A DNA stretch of 64,000 nt from an uncultured Amphritea sp. (GCF_937127095.1 NZ_CAKZLP010000078.1:62001-126000); one strand, 5' to 3'; shown: positions 8,585 through 17,920, counted from the stretch's first letter. Notes: generated by a model not told the origin, from the letters alone. Numbers and translations are program-made.

Positions 8585-9463
8585 TTACTTATCGGTCAGG
8601 CTTTTGCCAACCAGTCGTACAAGGAAGAAAGCTGCGACATTAGCGAGTATGACCGCAATCAATCCGCCCGCTGATGCCAAACCAACATCAAATTGCAGCA
8701 GTGCCTGACTGTAGATCAGATAGGCCAGGTTGGTGGTTTCATAGCCTGGTCCTCCACCGGTGGTGGTGAAAATCTCAGCGAAAATAGACAACAGGAAGAT
8801 AGTTTCGATCATCACGACGACGGCAATCGGTCGGGCTAGGTGCGGCAGGGTCAGATAGCGGAATAATGCGATTGGTCCGGCACCATCCAGACGAGCGGCT
8901 TCCTGTTGCTCTTGATCGAGGGACTGCAGCGCGGTCATCAACAGCAGAATGGCAAAGGGTAACCACTGCCATGAGACGATCATAATGATTGAGAACAGCG
9001 GATAATCTGTAAACCAGTCAATGGGTTGAGCGCCAAAGAAGGTCCAGACGGCGGTGAATACACCGGCTACCGGATCTAATAACAGGTTTTTCCACACCAG
9101 TGCGTTCACGGTCGGCATGATAAAGAAGGGAGATATCAGCAACACACGGACGATACCCTGTCCCCAGAAAGCCTGATTAACCAATACTGAGATGAGTACA
9201 CCCAGTACCACCGTAATCAGTAATACGGAGCCAACCAGCAGTAGGGTATTACTCATACCCGGGCCAAAGCCTTCATCAGTCAGGAAATATTCAAAGTTTT
9301 CCAGGCCAATAAATTCATTTTCGCCGGGGTATAGCAGGTTGTAACGGATCAGTGAAAAGTAAATGGTCATGGATAACGGGACAATCATCCATAGCAAAAG
9401 AAGCAGTACGGAAGGCGATACCATGTACCGACTCATCCGGGCATTCTGTTTCGCTATCCCCAT
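8585..9463 (-). CDS. mtlF: Polyol ABC transporter permease (MalF type)
   Basis: The partner permease subunit, 292 residues with about six transmembrane helices; the first covers SPSVLLLLLWMIVPLSMTIY. The EAA motif appears as QEAARLDGAGPIALFRYLTLP. I chose the ATG at 9463 over an in-frame ATG at 9529 because a strong AAGAGGG is placed correctly before it, and SmoF/MtlF proteins are about 290 residues. Between mtlE and this gene is a 16-bp-stem hairpin, a common device to lower permease expression relative to the binding protein. Confidence 0.92.
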   Translation of the reverse strand: MGIAKQNARMSRYMVSPSVLLLLLWMIVPLSMTIYFSLIRYNLLYPGENEFIGLENFEYFLTDEGFGPGMSNTLLLVGSVLLITVVLGVLISVLVNQAFWGQGIVRVLLISPFFIMPTVNALVWKNLLLDPVAGVFTAVWTFFGAQPIDWFTDYPLFSIIMIVSWQWLPFAILLLMTALQSLDQEQQEAARLDGAGPIALFRYLTLPHLARPIAVVVMIETIFLLSIFAEIFTTTGGGPGYETTNLAYLIYSQALLQFDVGLASAGGLIAVILANVAAFFLVRLVGKSLTDK

Positions 9464-9570
9464 TATACTTCCCTCTTGAGAACAAGATGCCGAAGTGGCA
9501 CTCGCCTCAATCGTTGTGATTTTATTCATAGCAATATCTCACAGGATAAGTATAGACAGTCAACATTCGT

Positions 9571-9610
9571 GCTGACACTAAAAGCCTGGGTGATGGCTTT
9601 TAATGTCAGC
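9571..9610 (-). promoter_or_regulatory. mtlE-mtlF intercistronic hairpin
   Basis: Inverted repeat with a 16-bp stem and one mismatch (9571-9586 with 9595-9610, ends GCTGAC/GTCAGC, core AAAAGCC/GGCTTTT) and an 8-base loop. It sits 10 bases after the mtlE stop and is not followed by a T-tract on the minus strand. It therefore looks like a 3'-end-stabilising and partial-termination element that keeps the binding protein more abundant than the permeases, as known for malE-malF. Confidence 0.65.
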
Positions 9611-9620
9611 TTTGAAAGTA

Positions 9621-10940
9621 CTACTTGTAATAGCGGGCGCGTTTCATTTCTCGGGAAGTGATATTTTGCGCGCTTTTGAGTGCCTGATCGACGGTCATTG
9701 AACCTGCCAGGGCGCCTGAGACAAGCTTGCCTACCTGAGTTGCAATAGACTGAAATTCAGGGATGGCGGCAAACTGCACACCAACATAAGGGGAAGGCTT
9801 AAGGGTGGAATCGTTGGCATCCGCCTTGTTCATCGATTCCAGTGTTTTTGCTGCGAATGGCGCGGCAGCCATATATTCAGGATTTGCATAGGTGGATGCA
9901 CGGGTACCCGGTGGTACTTTTTCGATACCACTGGTTGCTGCGACCAGCTGGCTATACTCTTTTGAGGTTGCCCAGGTGGTGAAGGTTTTGGCAGCGTCTT
10001 TTGCATCGGAGCTTTGCGGAATAGCCAGCGCCCAGGACCAGAGCCATCCTGCACCTTTAGTCGTGACCTGCTTGGGAGCAAGAGCGAAGCCTACATTATC
10101 GGCCACGTTACTCTGAGATTTGTCGGTGACAAATGCACCGGCCACAGTTGCATCCATCCACATAGCGCACTTACCGCTATTGAAGAGTGCCAGGTTTTCG
10201 TTGAAGCCGTTGGATGATGCACCTGGAGGACCATATGTGCCTAATAGGTCGACGTAAAAGCTAACGGTATTGTTCCATTCTGCACCATTAAACTCAGGTT
10301 TCCAGTTTTCATCAAACCAGCGTGCACCGAAAGCGTTAGACATCGTGGTGAGTAAGGCCATATTTTCGCCCCAGCCTGCTTTTCCGCGCAGACAGATGCC
10401 GTATTGACCCTCATCGGGTTTATGCAGTGTTTGAGCGAATCCTTTGACTTCATCCCAGGTCGGTTGCTCTGGCATTGAAAGACCAGCCTGCTCGAACAGA
10501 TCTTTACGGTAATAGGTCATTGAGCTTTCAGCATAGAACGGCAGGGCGTAGAGAGTGCCATCTGCTGATAGTCCACCTTTAACAGCAGGAAATATATCTT
10601 CCAGATCGTAGTCCGCTGGTAGATTATCCATGGGTGTCAACCAGCCTTGCTTACCCCAGATTGGCGCTTCGTACATGCCAATAGTCATGACATCAAACTG
10701 ACCACCTTTGGTGGCGATATCGGTTGTCAGACGCTGTCTGAGAACATTCTCTTCAAGAACAACCCATTCCAGTTTTATATCAGGGTGTGATTTTTCAAAT
10801 TCTGCAGTAAAGCTTTGCATACGGACCATATCGCCGTTGTTGACAGTGCCGATGGTTACCGTTGTGGCTGCGTTAGCTTGGGGGATAGTTGTTGCCACAC
10901 CCATAGCCATCACTATTGGAAGGATATGTTTCTTACTCAT
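9621..10940 (-). CDS. mtlE: Polyol ABC transporter substrate-binding protein
   Basis: Periplasmic binding protein of the mannitol importer, 439 residues, extracellular solute-binding family 1 (SmoE/MtlE type). A signal peptide occupies residues 1-25 (hydrophobic core ILPIVMAMGVATTI, cleavage after ANA). The mature protein has family features such as DVMTIGMYEAPIWGKQGWL and the tryptophan-rich region AGWLWSWALAIP expected in sugar-binding sites. AGAGG precedes the ATG. It is first of the transport genes and follows mtlR on the same strand. A 258-bp upstream region contains a candidate regulator motif at 11099-11110. Confidence 0.92.
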   Translation of the reverse strand: MSKKHILPIVMAMGVATTIPQANAATTVTIGTVNNGDMVRMQSFTAEFEKSHPDIKLEWVVLEENVLRQRLTTDIATKGGQFDVMTIGMYEAPIWGKQGWLTPMDNLPADYDLEDIFPAVKGGLSADGTLYALPFYAESSMTYYRKDLFEQAGLSMPEQPTWDEVKGFAQTLHKPDEGQYGICLRGKAGWGENMALLTTMSNAFGARWFDENWKPEFNGAEWNNTVSFYVDLLGTYGPPGASSNGFNENLALFNSGKCAMWMDATVAGAFVTDKSQSNVADNVGFALAPKQVTTKGAGWLWSWALAIPQSSDAKDAAKTFTTWATSKEYSQLVAATSGIEKVPPGTRASTYANPEYMAAAPFAAKTLESMNKADANDSTLKPSPYVGVQFAAIPEFQSIATQVGKLVSGALAGSMTVDQALKSAQNITSREMKRARYYK

Positions 10941-11011
10941 ACTCGAACCTCTAATTATTTTTGTCTTTAGGTCGATTGTGATAAATCGTTAATTCCAACA
11001 CTGTTTTATTC

Positions 11012-11025
11012 TTAAGATATCTTAA
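11012..11025. repeat. Perfect 14-bp palindrome upstream of mtlE
   Basis: TTAAGATATCTTAA is a perfect palindrome 72 bases upstream of the mtlE start. It is AT-rich and could be a repressor or CRP-like half-site arrangement, or chance in an AT-rich region. Confidence 0.3.
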
Positions 11026-11098
11026 AATAATTCTATGCTGGTTTGAGTATTACACTCTTTACGGCTAGGACTAACAAATACATAGACTATTAAAGATA

Positions 11099-11110
11099 TG
11101 TACTTATTTG
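11099..11110 (-). promoter_or_regulatory. CAAATAAGTACA element upstream of mtlE (candidate MtlR site)
   Basis: The minus strand reads CAAATAAGTACA, matching the two porin-upstream elements at every position except N and W of CANAWAAGTACA. It starts 159 bases upstream of mtlE, the same distance and orientation as the first porin copy (158). A weaker inverse copy (TAAAAAAGTACC) lies nearby at about 11184-11195. Shared placement suggests one regulator, most simply MtlR. Confidence 0.4.
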
Positions 11111-11198
11111 CACTAATTATAGTTGTGTTTAAAATAACTAATTGATTTTTATTGATTAAATATGTTTTTAATTAAAATAAAGGCTAAAAAAGTACCTA

Positions 11199-12098
11199 TT
11201 AGCTTTTGTATAGTGCATCCAGGGAGGTTTTTCTATATTCAGAGGGGGTCATGCTTTTGATGTCAGAGAACCTGCGGTTGAAGTTGGCAATGTTATTAAA
11301 ACCGACAGTGAAACAGATCTCCGTGATAGGTTCATCGCTGTGAGCCAGTAGTTCGCACGCTTTGTTGACGCGTAGACCGTTAACAAACTCTATAAAACGA
11401 TGTCCGGTAGATTTTTTAAAGAATCTCGAAAAATAGGTTGGACTCATCTTTAGCTTATCCGCAACTTCTTCCAGCGTAACCTCGGTGTCATAGTGGTCAA
11501 AGATGTAGTTGATCGCTACATTGAGGCGATTGAGGGTTTTCTTATCCATCAATGGTTTGAAAGAGGAAGATGAAAGAACGCGATATTCCTTCATGGCCGC
11601 AAGTAGTTCGATTAACACCCAGAACCGTGTAAGACGTCTGAAGCCGGTTGAGCGGGCGATCTCTTCAAAAAGCGCTATGGCCTGGGGTATTTCAGTGGCA
11701 TTGAGAAACTCTATGCCATGGGTTGCACGGTTCCAGAATGGGTGTAACTGTTTTAGCTCCGGAAAGGTTCGCTCACTATTTTGTATGAAGCCTTCAGAGA
11801 AGTTTATGACCTGATCGCGCAGGGCAATGGACTCCTCTTTGTCTATTTGACTTATCCAGTTGTGGGGGAGGTTAGGACCAACCAGAATTAAACTGTTGGG
11901 GGTGAAGTTGCCAATGTAATTGCCGATGAATACTTTCCCAGAGCTTTCTCTTATCAGATGAAGCTCATACTCTTCATGGTAGTGCCAGCGCACTAGCGGG
12001 CTTGGGATGCCATGTTCAAGATAGCGGATCGACTCTCCGCCCGGCTGCTCAACCAGTTCGAATTCTGGTTGGATGCGTTGTATATTATTTTTATTCAT
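11199..12098 (-). CDS. mtlR: AraC-family transcriptional activator of the mannitol operon
   Basis: 299 residues, close to MtlR of P. fluorescens (about 300). The N-terminal half is a cupin-like sensor (HYHEEYELHLIRESSGKVFIG). The C-terminal 100 residues carry the two AraC helix-turn-helices: LEEVADKLKMSPTYFSRFFK and the segment ending ICFTVGFNNIANFNRRF. The ATG at 12098 was chosen for its GAAGG ribosome site; an in-frame ATG at 12137 lacks one. It lies directly upstream of mtlE on the same strand. It probably binds mannitol or a similar polyol and activates mtlE, and perhaps the porin (inference from shared motifs). Confidence 0.88.
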   Translation of the reverse strand: MNKNNIQRIQPEFELVEQPGGESIRYLEHGIPSPLVRWHYHEEYELHLIRESSGKVFIGNYIGNFTPNSLILVGPNLPHNWISQIDKEESIALRDQVINFSEGFIQNSERTFPELKQLHPFWNRATHGIEFLNATEIPQAIALFEEIARSTGFRRLTRFWVLIELLAAMKEYRVLSSSSFKPLMDKKTLNRLNVAINYIFDHYDTEVTLEEVADKLKMSPTYFSRFFKKSTGHRFIEFVNGLRVNKACELLAHSDEPITEICFTVGFNNIANFNRRFSDIKSMTPSEYRKTSLDALYKS

Positions 12099-12430
12099 GG
12101 TGCATCTACCTTCAATAGCAGTGACAAAATCTATCAAATCTGTTCAGTATTGTGAATTCATATTGTATATGAGTTGGAATAGTCTCCTGTCAGGCGCGGT
12201 TGCATGCTGATGGCGTTATGATTCTGACCCTGTCCAATCTGTTCACCGTTATATTCAGGTCACCCTTTATTGCGATCTCTTTAGTAGAGCTTATATTGAC
12301 TCGAATTATGCATATTAAAAAAAGGGCGCTCATATTAACGATATGAGAGCCCCAAAGACCTTTGTATTCACTCAGGTCATTCCGCGAACGAGAAACTTTT
12401 CAGTTGAGTTTTTAAGATAAGCTTTGCAAC
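12099..12430. other. Intergenic region between mtlR and pyk
   Basis: This 332-base gap contains the pyk terminator (12317-12352) and the presumed mtlR promoter region. Nothing else recognisable is present. Confidence 0.5.
12317..12352 (-). terminator. Rho-independent terminator of gap-pyk
   Basis: On the minus strand, a 12-bp stem with one mismatch (GGGCTCTCATAT with ATATGAGCGCCC; 12341-12352 and 12324-12335) and a 5-base loop is followed by seven T residues (12317-12323). It lies about 80 bases after the pyk stop. Confidence 0.88.
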
Positions 12431-13864
12431 TTAAACTCTCAGCACTTTCATCGTGTTGGTGCCTCCCTGAGCGTTCAGATAATCACCTTTGGTGATGATG
12501 ACCATATCTCCCGGTGCAACGATTTTGCGTTCCAGTAATTCCTGAATCGCTTTAGCGTTGATCTCTTCGGGGTCATACTGTTCGGCATAAAACGGGATGG
12601 TGTACACCCCACGATATAAACCGACCCGGTATAGGGTATCCTCTCTGCCTGACAGGGCGAAGATCGGTACTGAGGTGCGTAAGCGTGACATCAACTGGGG
12701 TGTCGCGCCGGTTTCGGTCATGCTGATAATCGCTTTAAGACCTATCAGGTGGTTGGCCGCATAGATTGTCGACAGCGCGATGGTTTCATCAATGTCATGG
12801 AAATCTTCATTGATTCGGTGCTTTGATCGCTTTGATGAAGGGTGGCGTTCTGCTCCGAGGCAGACCCGGGCCATCGCCTGAACGGTTTCTATTGGATAGT
12901 CGCCTGCTGCGGTTTCTGCCGATAGCATCACCGCATCGGTATAGTCCAGCACCGCGTTGGCAACATCCGATACCTCCGCCCGGGTTGGCATTGGGCTGCT
13001 GATCATCGACTCCATCATCTGGGTGGCGGTGATTACTACCGTATTCAGCGTGCGGGCACGGGCGATAATATGCTTCTGCACCGCGATTAGTTCGGCATCA
13101 CCGATCTCGACCGCCAGGTCCCCCCGGGCCACCATTACTGCTTCTGAGGCGCGGATAATATCGTCCAGTACCTCAGGGTCGGCAACGGTTTCCGCCCGTT
13201 CGATCTTGGCTACCAGACCTGCAGTTGAACCTGCTGCCCGGAGTAACGCGCGGGCTTCATGCATATCCGCCGCATCACGGGGGAAGGACACCGCAACATA
13301 ATCCACCCCTATCGCGGCGGCCGTTATAATGTCTTCTTTGTCTTTATCGGTCAGTGCCTTTGCGGAGAGTCCGCCGCCCAGCCGGTTAATACCTTTATTG
13401 TTAGACAGCCAGCCGCCTACCAGAACCACGGTATCCAGCTTGTGCTCAAAGGTTTCGGTGACTTTTAGTTCAACGCGGCCATCATCTAGCAGCAGAATAT
13501 CGCCCACGCGGGCATCTTCTATCAGTGCTTTGTAATCCAGACCGACCTGTGTCACGTCTCCTGCGTCCCGGTCCAGGGTGGCATTCAGGCTGAAAGGCTG
13601 ACCGATTTTCAATTTAACCTTCTGTTCGGCAAAGCGGGAGATACGGATCTTTGGCCCCTGCAGATCGCCTAGAATGGAGACAAACCGGCCGTGCTTTCTG
13701 GACAGTTTACGTACCAGTTCTGCACGTTGACGATGGTCTTCCGCTTCGCCATGGGAAAAATTGAGGCGCACCACATCGGCCCCGGCGAGTATCAGTTTTT
13801 CGAGTTGCTCTTCACTGCTGGTCGCAGGGCCCAGCGTGGCGATGATCTTGGTACGTCTCAACAT
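12431..13864 (-). CDS. pyk: Pyruvate kinase
   Basis: It converts phosphoenolpyruvate and ADP to pyruvate and ATP. 477 residues, the usual bacterial length. Motifs: TKIIATLGPATSS at the start, RLNFSHG near residue 34, the active-site region VAKIERAE, then VMVARGDLAVEIG, and TATQMMESMISSPMPTRAEV with VSDVANAVLDYTDAVMLSAE. A C-terminal effector domain follows. It starts 13 bases after the gap stop, so gap and pyk form one operon ending in a clear terminator. Whether it is the PykA or PykF paralogue cannot be settled here. Confidence 0.96.
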   Translation of the reverse strand: MLRRTKIIATLGPATSSEEQLEKLILAGADVVRLNFSHGEAEDHRQRAELVRKLSRKHGRFVSILGDLQGPKIRISRFAEQKVKLKIGQPFSLNATLDRDAGDVTQVGLDYKALIEDARVGDILLLDDGRVELKVTETFEHKLDTVVLVGGWLSNNKGINRLGGGLSAKALTDKDKEDIITAAAIGVDYVAVSFPRDAADMHEARALLRAAGSTAGLVAKIERAETVADPEVLDDIIRASEAVMVARGDLAVEIGDAELIAVQKHIIARARTLNTVVITATQMMESMISSPMPTRAEVSDVANAVLDYTDAVMLSAETAAGDYPIETVQAMARVCLGAERHPSSKRSKHRINEDFHDIDETIALSTIYAANHLIGLKAIISMTETGATPQLMSRLRTSVPIFALSGREDTLYRVGLYRGVYTIPFYAEQYDPEEINAKAIQELLERKIVAPGDMVIITKGDYLNAQGGTNTMKVLRV

Positions 13865-13877
13865 TTTTATAGTGTCC

Positions 13878-14882
13878 TCAGGCTGGCGCGTGCATCAGCG
13901 CCAGAGTGTTATCCAGCATACGGTTGGAGAATCCCCATTCGTTGTCATACCAGGACATCACTTTCACCAGACGGCCGGACACTTTAGTTTGCGACGCGTC
14001 AAAAATGGAGGAGAGCGGGTTATGGTTGAAGTCGATAGAGACCAGTGGCAGTTCGTTATAGCCGAGTACGGCTGAGTTTTTAGCGGCCGTCGCCAGCAAC
14101 TGATTAACTTCCTCGATAGAGGTTTGTCGTTCAGCAATAAAGCTGAGATCAACCAGTGAGACATTGATGGTAGGTACGCGTACTGCCATACCATCAATCT
14201 TGCCCGCAAGCTCTGGCAATACCAGGCCGACTGCCGCCGCTGCGCCGGTTTTTGTCGGGATCATCGACTGGGTTGCCGAACGAGCTCGATAAAGATCTGA
14301 GTGATACACATCGGAGAGGTTCTGATCATTGGTATAGGAGTGGATAGTGGTCATCAGGCCGCTCTCAATACCGATCTGTTGTTGCAGAACCTGAGCCACC
14401 GGTGCCAGGCAGTTTGTGGTGCAGGATGCGTTCGAGATAACCTCATGAGACTGCCGTAGAATCTGATCATTGACGCCATAAACAACGGTGGCATCGACAT
14501 TTTTACCGGGTGCAGAGATGATCACCTTGCGGGCGCCTGCGGCAATATGCTGCGCGGCTTTAGCGCGTTCTGTGAACAGCCCGGTACACTCATAAACGAC
14601 ATCGATGTTCAGCTCTTTCCAGGGGAGTTCTGCCGGATTACGCATTGAACTGATAGAGATCGTGTCGCCGTTAACTATAATACTCTCTGAAGTATGCTCC
14701 ACTTCGCCATTAAAATGGCCGTGAACAGAGTCATATTGAAACAGGTGGGCATTAATCGCCGCGTCGCCCAGGTCGTTAATAGCAACAACCTGAATGTCGT
14801 GGCGGTAGTTATTTTCATAAAGTGCTCTGAGCACATTGCGGCCGATTCGCCCAAAACCGTTGATTGCGACGCGAATAGTCAT
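13878..14882 (-). CDS. gap: Glyceraldehyde-3-phosphate dehydrogenase, type I
   Basis: It oxidises glyceraldehyde-3-phosphate from the Entner-Doudoroff aldolase to 1,3-bisphosphoglycerate. 334 residues from the ATG at 14882, which has GAGG upstream; an in-frame ATG at 14954 adds a nonconserved 24-residue tail and was rejected. NAD-binding INGFGRIGRN is at 7-16. The acidic residue for NAD preference is in AINDLGD near 35-40. The catalytic Cys154 is in NASCTTN and His181 is in TTIHSYTNDQ. It is divergent from edd and cotranscribed with pyk. Erythrose-4-phosphate dehydrogenase is a paralogue with the same fold, but the gap-edd context supports the glycolytic role. Confidence 0.94.
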   Translation of the reverse strand: MTIRVAINGFGRIGRNVLRALYENNYRHDIQVVAINDLGDAAINAHLFQYDSVHGHFNGEVEHTSESIIVNGDTISISSMRNPAELPWKELNIDVVYECTGLFTERAKAAQHIAAGARKVIISAPGKNVDATVVYGVNDQILRQSHEVISNASCTTNCLAPVAQVLQQQIGIESGLMTTIHSYTNDQNLSDVYHSDLYRARSATQSMIPTKTGAAAAVGLVLPELAGKIDGMAVRVPTINVSLVDLSFIAERQTSIEEVNQLLATAAKNSAVLGYNELPLVSIDFNHNPLSSIFDASQTKVSGRLVKVMSWYDNEWGFSNRMLDNTLALMHAPA

Positions 14883-15005
14883 GGAATATACCTCGGAATT
14901 TGCGTTGTTACTGTTATTTGTTGCTAATGTTACGTAGTTTATGTCAAAAATCAATGGAGATTTAAAATTTATATTAGTAAACTTACCTAAAAATATTATT
15001 GGACC

Positions 15006-15029
15006 TTCATATATAGGCTTTCATATATA
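15006..15029. repeat. 14-bp-spaced direct repeat in the gap-edd intergenic region
   Basis: TTCATATATA occurs at 15006-15015 and 15020-15029, about 40-60 bases before the edd start, overlapping where an edd -10/-35 region would lie. It may include the promoter or a regulator site. No clear HexR palindrome was found in this divergent region. Confidence 0.35.
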
Positions 15030-15067
15030 AGTTTCGGGTCTGACTAAAGAATAGCCCAGGAGTTACT

Positions 15068-16885
15068 ATGCACACCATTGTTAAACAGGTTACCGATCGA
15101 ATCGTAGAGCGCAGCCAGGCCACCCGGGAAGCGTATCTACGGCAGATGAAAGATGCTGAAGATAAGGGTGTCCATCGGGCGCGTTTATCCTGCGGTAACC
15201 TGGCGCATGGTTTTGCGGCCTGTGGTGCTGATGATAAACAGGCACTGAAGATGGTGAATGCGGTGAATGTCGGGATTATTTCCTCCTATAACGACATGTT
15301 GTCGGCACACCAGCCCTTCGAGCAGTTTCCGGAACAGATTCGACAAGCGGTGCATGAGCTGGGCTCTGTGGCTCAGTTTGCCGGTGGTGTGCCAGCAATG
15401 TGTGACGGTGTTACCCAGGGACAGCCGGGCATGGAACTGAGTCTGTTTAGCCGTGATGTGATTGCGATGGCGACAGCGGTGGGCTTGTCGCACAATATGT
15501 TTGATGCGGCTCTTTACCTGGGTGTGTGCGATAAGATTGTCCCCGGGTTACTGATCGGTGCGCTACGTTTTGGTCACCTGCCGACGCTGTTTGTACCAGC
15601 CGGACCTATGCCCAGCGGTTTACCCAATAAAGAGAAGGCGAAGATTCGCCAGCTGTATGCCGAAGGCAAGGTTGGACGGGATGCGCTGCTGCAGTGTGAA
15701 TCCGACTCCTACCACAGTGCCGGCACCTGCACCTTTTATGGCACCGCTAACAGCAATCAGATGGTGGTTGAGGTGATGGGGTTGCATCTGCCGGGGTCTT
15801 CCTTTGTCAATCCGGGCACCGAGATGCGCGAGGCGCTGACCCGTGAAGCGGCAAAACAGGCGGTGCGTCTGACGGCTCAGAACGGTGAATTCACACCGCT
15901 GTATAAGATAGTCGATGAGCGCTCTCTGGTGAATGCTGTGGTGGCGTTGCTGGCGACCGGTGGCTCAACCAACCATACGATGCACCTGATCGCCATTGCC
16001 CGTGCGGCAGGGGTGATTATTAACTGGGATGACTTTTCTGATCTTTCCGATGTCGTACCGTTGCTGGCGAAAGTCTATCCCAACGGTGAAGCGGATATTA
16101 ATCATTTCCAGGCGGCGGGTGGCGTGGGTTATCTGGTGCGGGAACTGTTGGCTGGCGGATTTCTCCATGAAGATGTGATGACGGTGGTGGGGCAGGGGTT
16201 ATCCCGTTACACTCAGGAGCCCTTCCTTGAGGATGGCAAGTTGGTATGGCGTGAAGGTGTTAAAACGTCTCTGGACGCTAACGTGCTCAGCACGGTGGAT
16301 AAGCCTTTCAGCCCGAATGGTGGCTTAAAACTGATGCAGGGTAATCTTGGGCGGGGCGTGATTAAAGTCTCGGCGGTTTCACCTGAACATCAAGTCGTGG
16401 AAGCACCGGCAATTGTATTTGAAGATCAGGATGATATTGCAGCAGCCTTTAACCGGGGCGAGCTTGAGCGTGATTTCGTCGCGGTGGTACGTTATCAGGG
16501 GCCGAAATCCAACGGTATGCCTGAACTGCATAAACTCACGCCCTATCTGGGTACGCTGCAGGATCGTGGTTTTAAGGTTGCGCTGGTGACTGATGGGCGG
16601 ATGTCCGGTGCATCGGGTAAAGTACCGGCCGCTATCCATGTCTGGCCGGAAGCCCGTCTCGGTGGACCGTTAGCTCAGGTGGCGGATGGTGATCTGATCC
16701 GGGTTGACGCGACGACCGGCACTCTGGAGCTGATCGCTGACGATTCATCCTGGTTGTCCCGTGGTCAGACCATGCCTGCTTCTGCAGCGAAGCACCATCA
16801 TGCGATGGGGCGGGAGTTGTTTGCGCCGATGCGCGATCAGGTGTCATGCGCTGAAGAGGGAGCCGGGGTTTTTAGTTTTGTGTGA
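15068..16885 (+). CDS. edd: 6-Phosphogluconate dehydratase
   Basis: First committed enzyme of the Entner-Doudoroff pathway: 6-phosphogluconate to 2-keto-3-deoxy-6-phosphogluconate (KDPG). 605 residues, typical of Edd. It has the IlvD/Edd signature CDKIVPG at 154-160 supplying an iron-sulfur ligand, and the second signature MSGASGKVPAAIHVWPEA near residue 515. A cysteine in GVPAMCDGVTQGQPG near 112 is the other conserved cluster ligand. AGGAG sits 6 bases upstream of ATG. It is divergent from gap and followed closely by a hexose-phosphate mutarotase. Regulation by HexR is expected from the family, but the site is not obvious here. Confidence 0.97.
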   Translation: MHTIVKQVTDRIVERSQATREAYLRQMKDAEDKGVHRARLSCGNLAHGFAACGADDKQALKMVNAVNVGIISSYNDMLSAHQPFEQFPEQIRQAVHELGSVAQFAGGVPAMCDGVTQGQPGMELSLFSRDVIAMATAVGLSHNMFDAALYLGVCDKIVPGLLIGALRFGHLPTLFVPAGPMPSGLPNKEKAKIRQLYAEGKVGRDALLQCESDSYHSAGTCTFYGTANSNQMVVEVMGLHLPGSSFVNPGTEMREALTREAAKQAVRLTAQNGEFTPLYKIVDERSLVNAVVALLATGGSTNHTMHLIAIARAAGVIINWDDFSDLSDVVPLLAKVYPNGEADINHFQAAGGVGYLVRELLAGGFLHEDVMTVVGQGLSRYTQEPFLEDGKLVWREGVKTSLDANVLSTVDKPFSPNGGLKLMQGNLGRGVIKVSAVSPEHQVVEAPAIVFEDQDDIAAAFNRGELERDFVAVVRYQGPKSNGMPELHKLTPYLGTLQDRGFKVALVTDGRMSGASGKVPAAIHVWPEARLGGPLAQVADGDLIRVDATTGTLELIADDSSWLSRGQTMPASAAKHHHAMGRELFAPMRDQVSCAEEGAGVFSFV

Positions 16886-16905
16886 TAGATAAGCAGAGGG
16901 AGAAG

Positions 16906-17886
16906 ATGGGCTGTATTGGCCCGGCTTCGTTAGATGGGGCGAGAGTTTCAAAAGGGTCAGGCCAGATGAGTGATTCAACATTAAAAGCGGATCTTGAGCA
17001 GCAAATCTCCCGTTTTGCTGATGGACAGCATGCGCTGCAGTGGTGTGGTTATGATCTGCTGCTATGTAAGCAGAGCTGGGGCGAGCTGGTTATCTCTTTG
17101 TTGGGGGGGCAGGTGTTGCTGTTCCGGCCTGCGGGTGAAAAGCCCCTGTTATGGCTGACCGCAAAACCAGTTGGTGCGCCAGGGGCGATCCGTGGCGGAG
17201 TGCCTGTCTGCTGGCCCTGGTTTGCGGAACATCCTGAAAAGCCTGAGCTGACTAAACATGGTGTTGCCCGCACTGCGCGTTGGCAGATCGATTCTCAGGC
17301 CGTTGATGCAGCGGGTGGGCGGTGGTTGATGTCGCCGGAGCAATCGCTTTTAGACGGGATTCAGTTGCAACTGGAGATCACTGTGGCAGATGCTGAGCTT
17401 TCGCTGGCGCTGACCACCACTAATGGGTCTGATCAGCCGCTGGCTGTGACTCAGGCACTGCACAGTTATTTTGCGGTGTCTGATAGCCGTGAGACTGAGA
17501 TACTGGGATTAGCGGGTTGCCGCTGTCTGGATAAGGTTCAGGGGATGCAACCGGGAGTGATGCCGTCATCCCTGCGCTTTACTGCGGAAACTGATCTGGT
17601 GGTTGAACAGGCAGATAATAGTGAGGCGGTGGTGCTGATTGATCATGGCTGGAAGCGTGGGTTGCGCATCACTAAGAGGGGTGGTGGCTCAACGGTTGTC
17701 TGGAATCCGGGAGCTGCGGCGGCAAACATCGGTGATATAGGGATGGATCAGGTGTCCCGATTTGTCTGTGTCGAGGCTGCCAGAACCCGGTTTTTTGATG
17801 ATCAGACGCTGGCTGTCGGAGCAACGCAGACACTGGCTACGTCGGTCAGTGTGCTGCCATACCCTCAGCGCGATCAGCTGGAATAA
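16906..17886 (+). CDS. D-hexose-6-phosphate mutarotase (YeaD-type aldose 1-epimerase family)
   Basis: It probably equilibrates alpha and beta anomers of glucose-6-phosphate, helping Zwf. The aldose-epimerase fold is indicated by GAIRGGVPVCWPWFAEHP near residue 90 and the later HGVARTARW (active-site His). Homologues of this subfamily contain the CWPWF-type segment. The start at 16906 has GAGG six bases upstream. A later ATG at 16966 gives a length (306) closer to typical homologues and is also possible; the in-frame GTG at 16882 is least likely. It follows edd by 20 bases and ends before a clear terminator, so it belongs to an edd operon. Confidence 0.85.
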   Translation: MGCIGPASLDGARVSKGSGQMSDSTLKADLEQQISRFADGQHALQWCGYDLLLCKQSWGELVISLLGGQVLLFRPAGEKPLLWLTAKPVGAPGAIRGGVPVCWPWFAEHPEKPELTKHGVARTARWQIDSQAVDAAGGRWLMSPEQSLLDGIQLQLEITVADAELSLALTTTNGSDQPLAVTQALHSYFAVSDSRETEILGLAGCRCLDKVQGMQPGVMPSSLRFTAETDLVVEQADNSEAVVLIDHGWKRGLRITKRGGGSTVVWNPGAAAANIGDIGMDQVSRFVCVEAARTRFFDDQTLAVGATQTLATSVSVLPYPQRDQLE

Positions 17887-17920
17887 GCCCACCCTTATCA
17901 CGATTCATTTCAACGCATCA

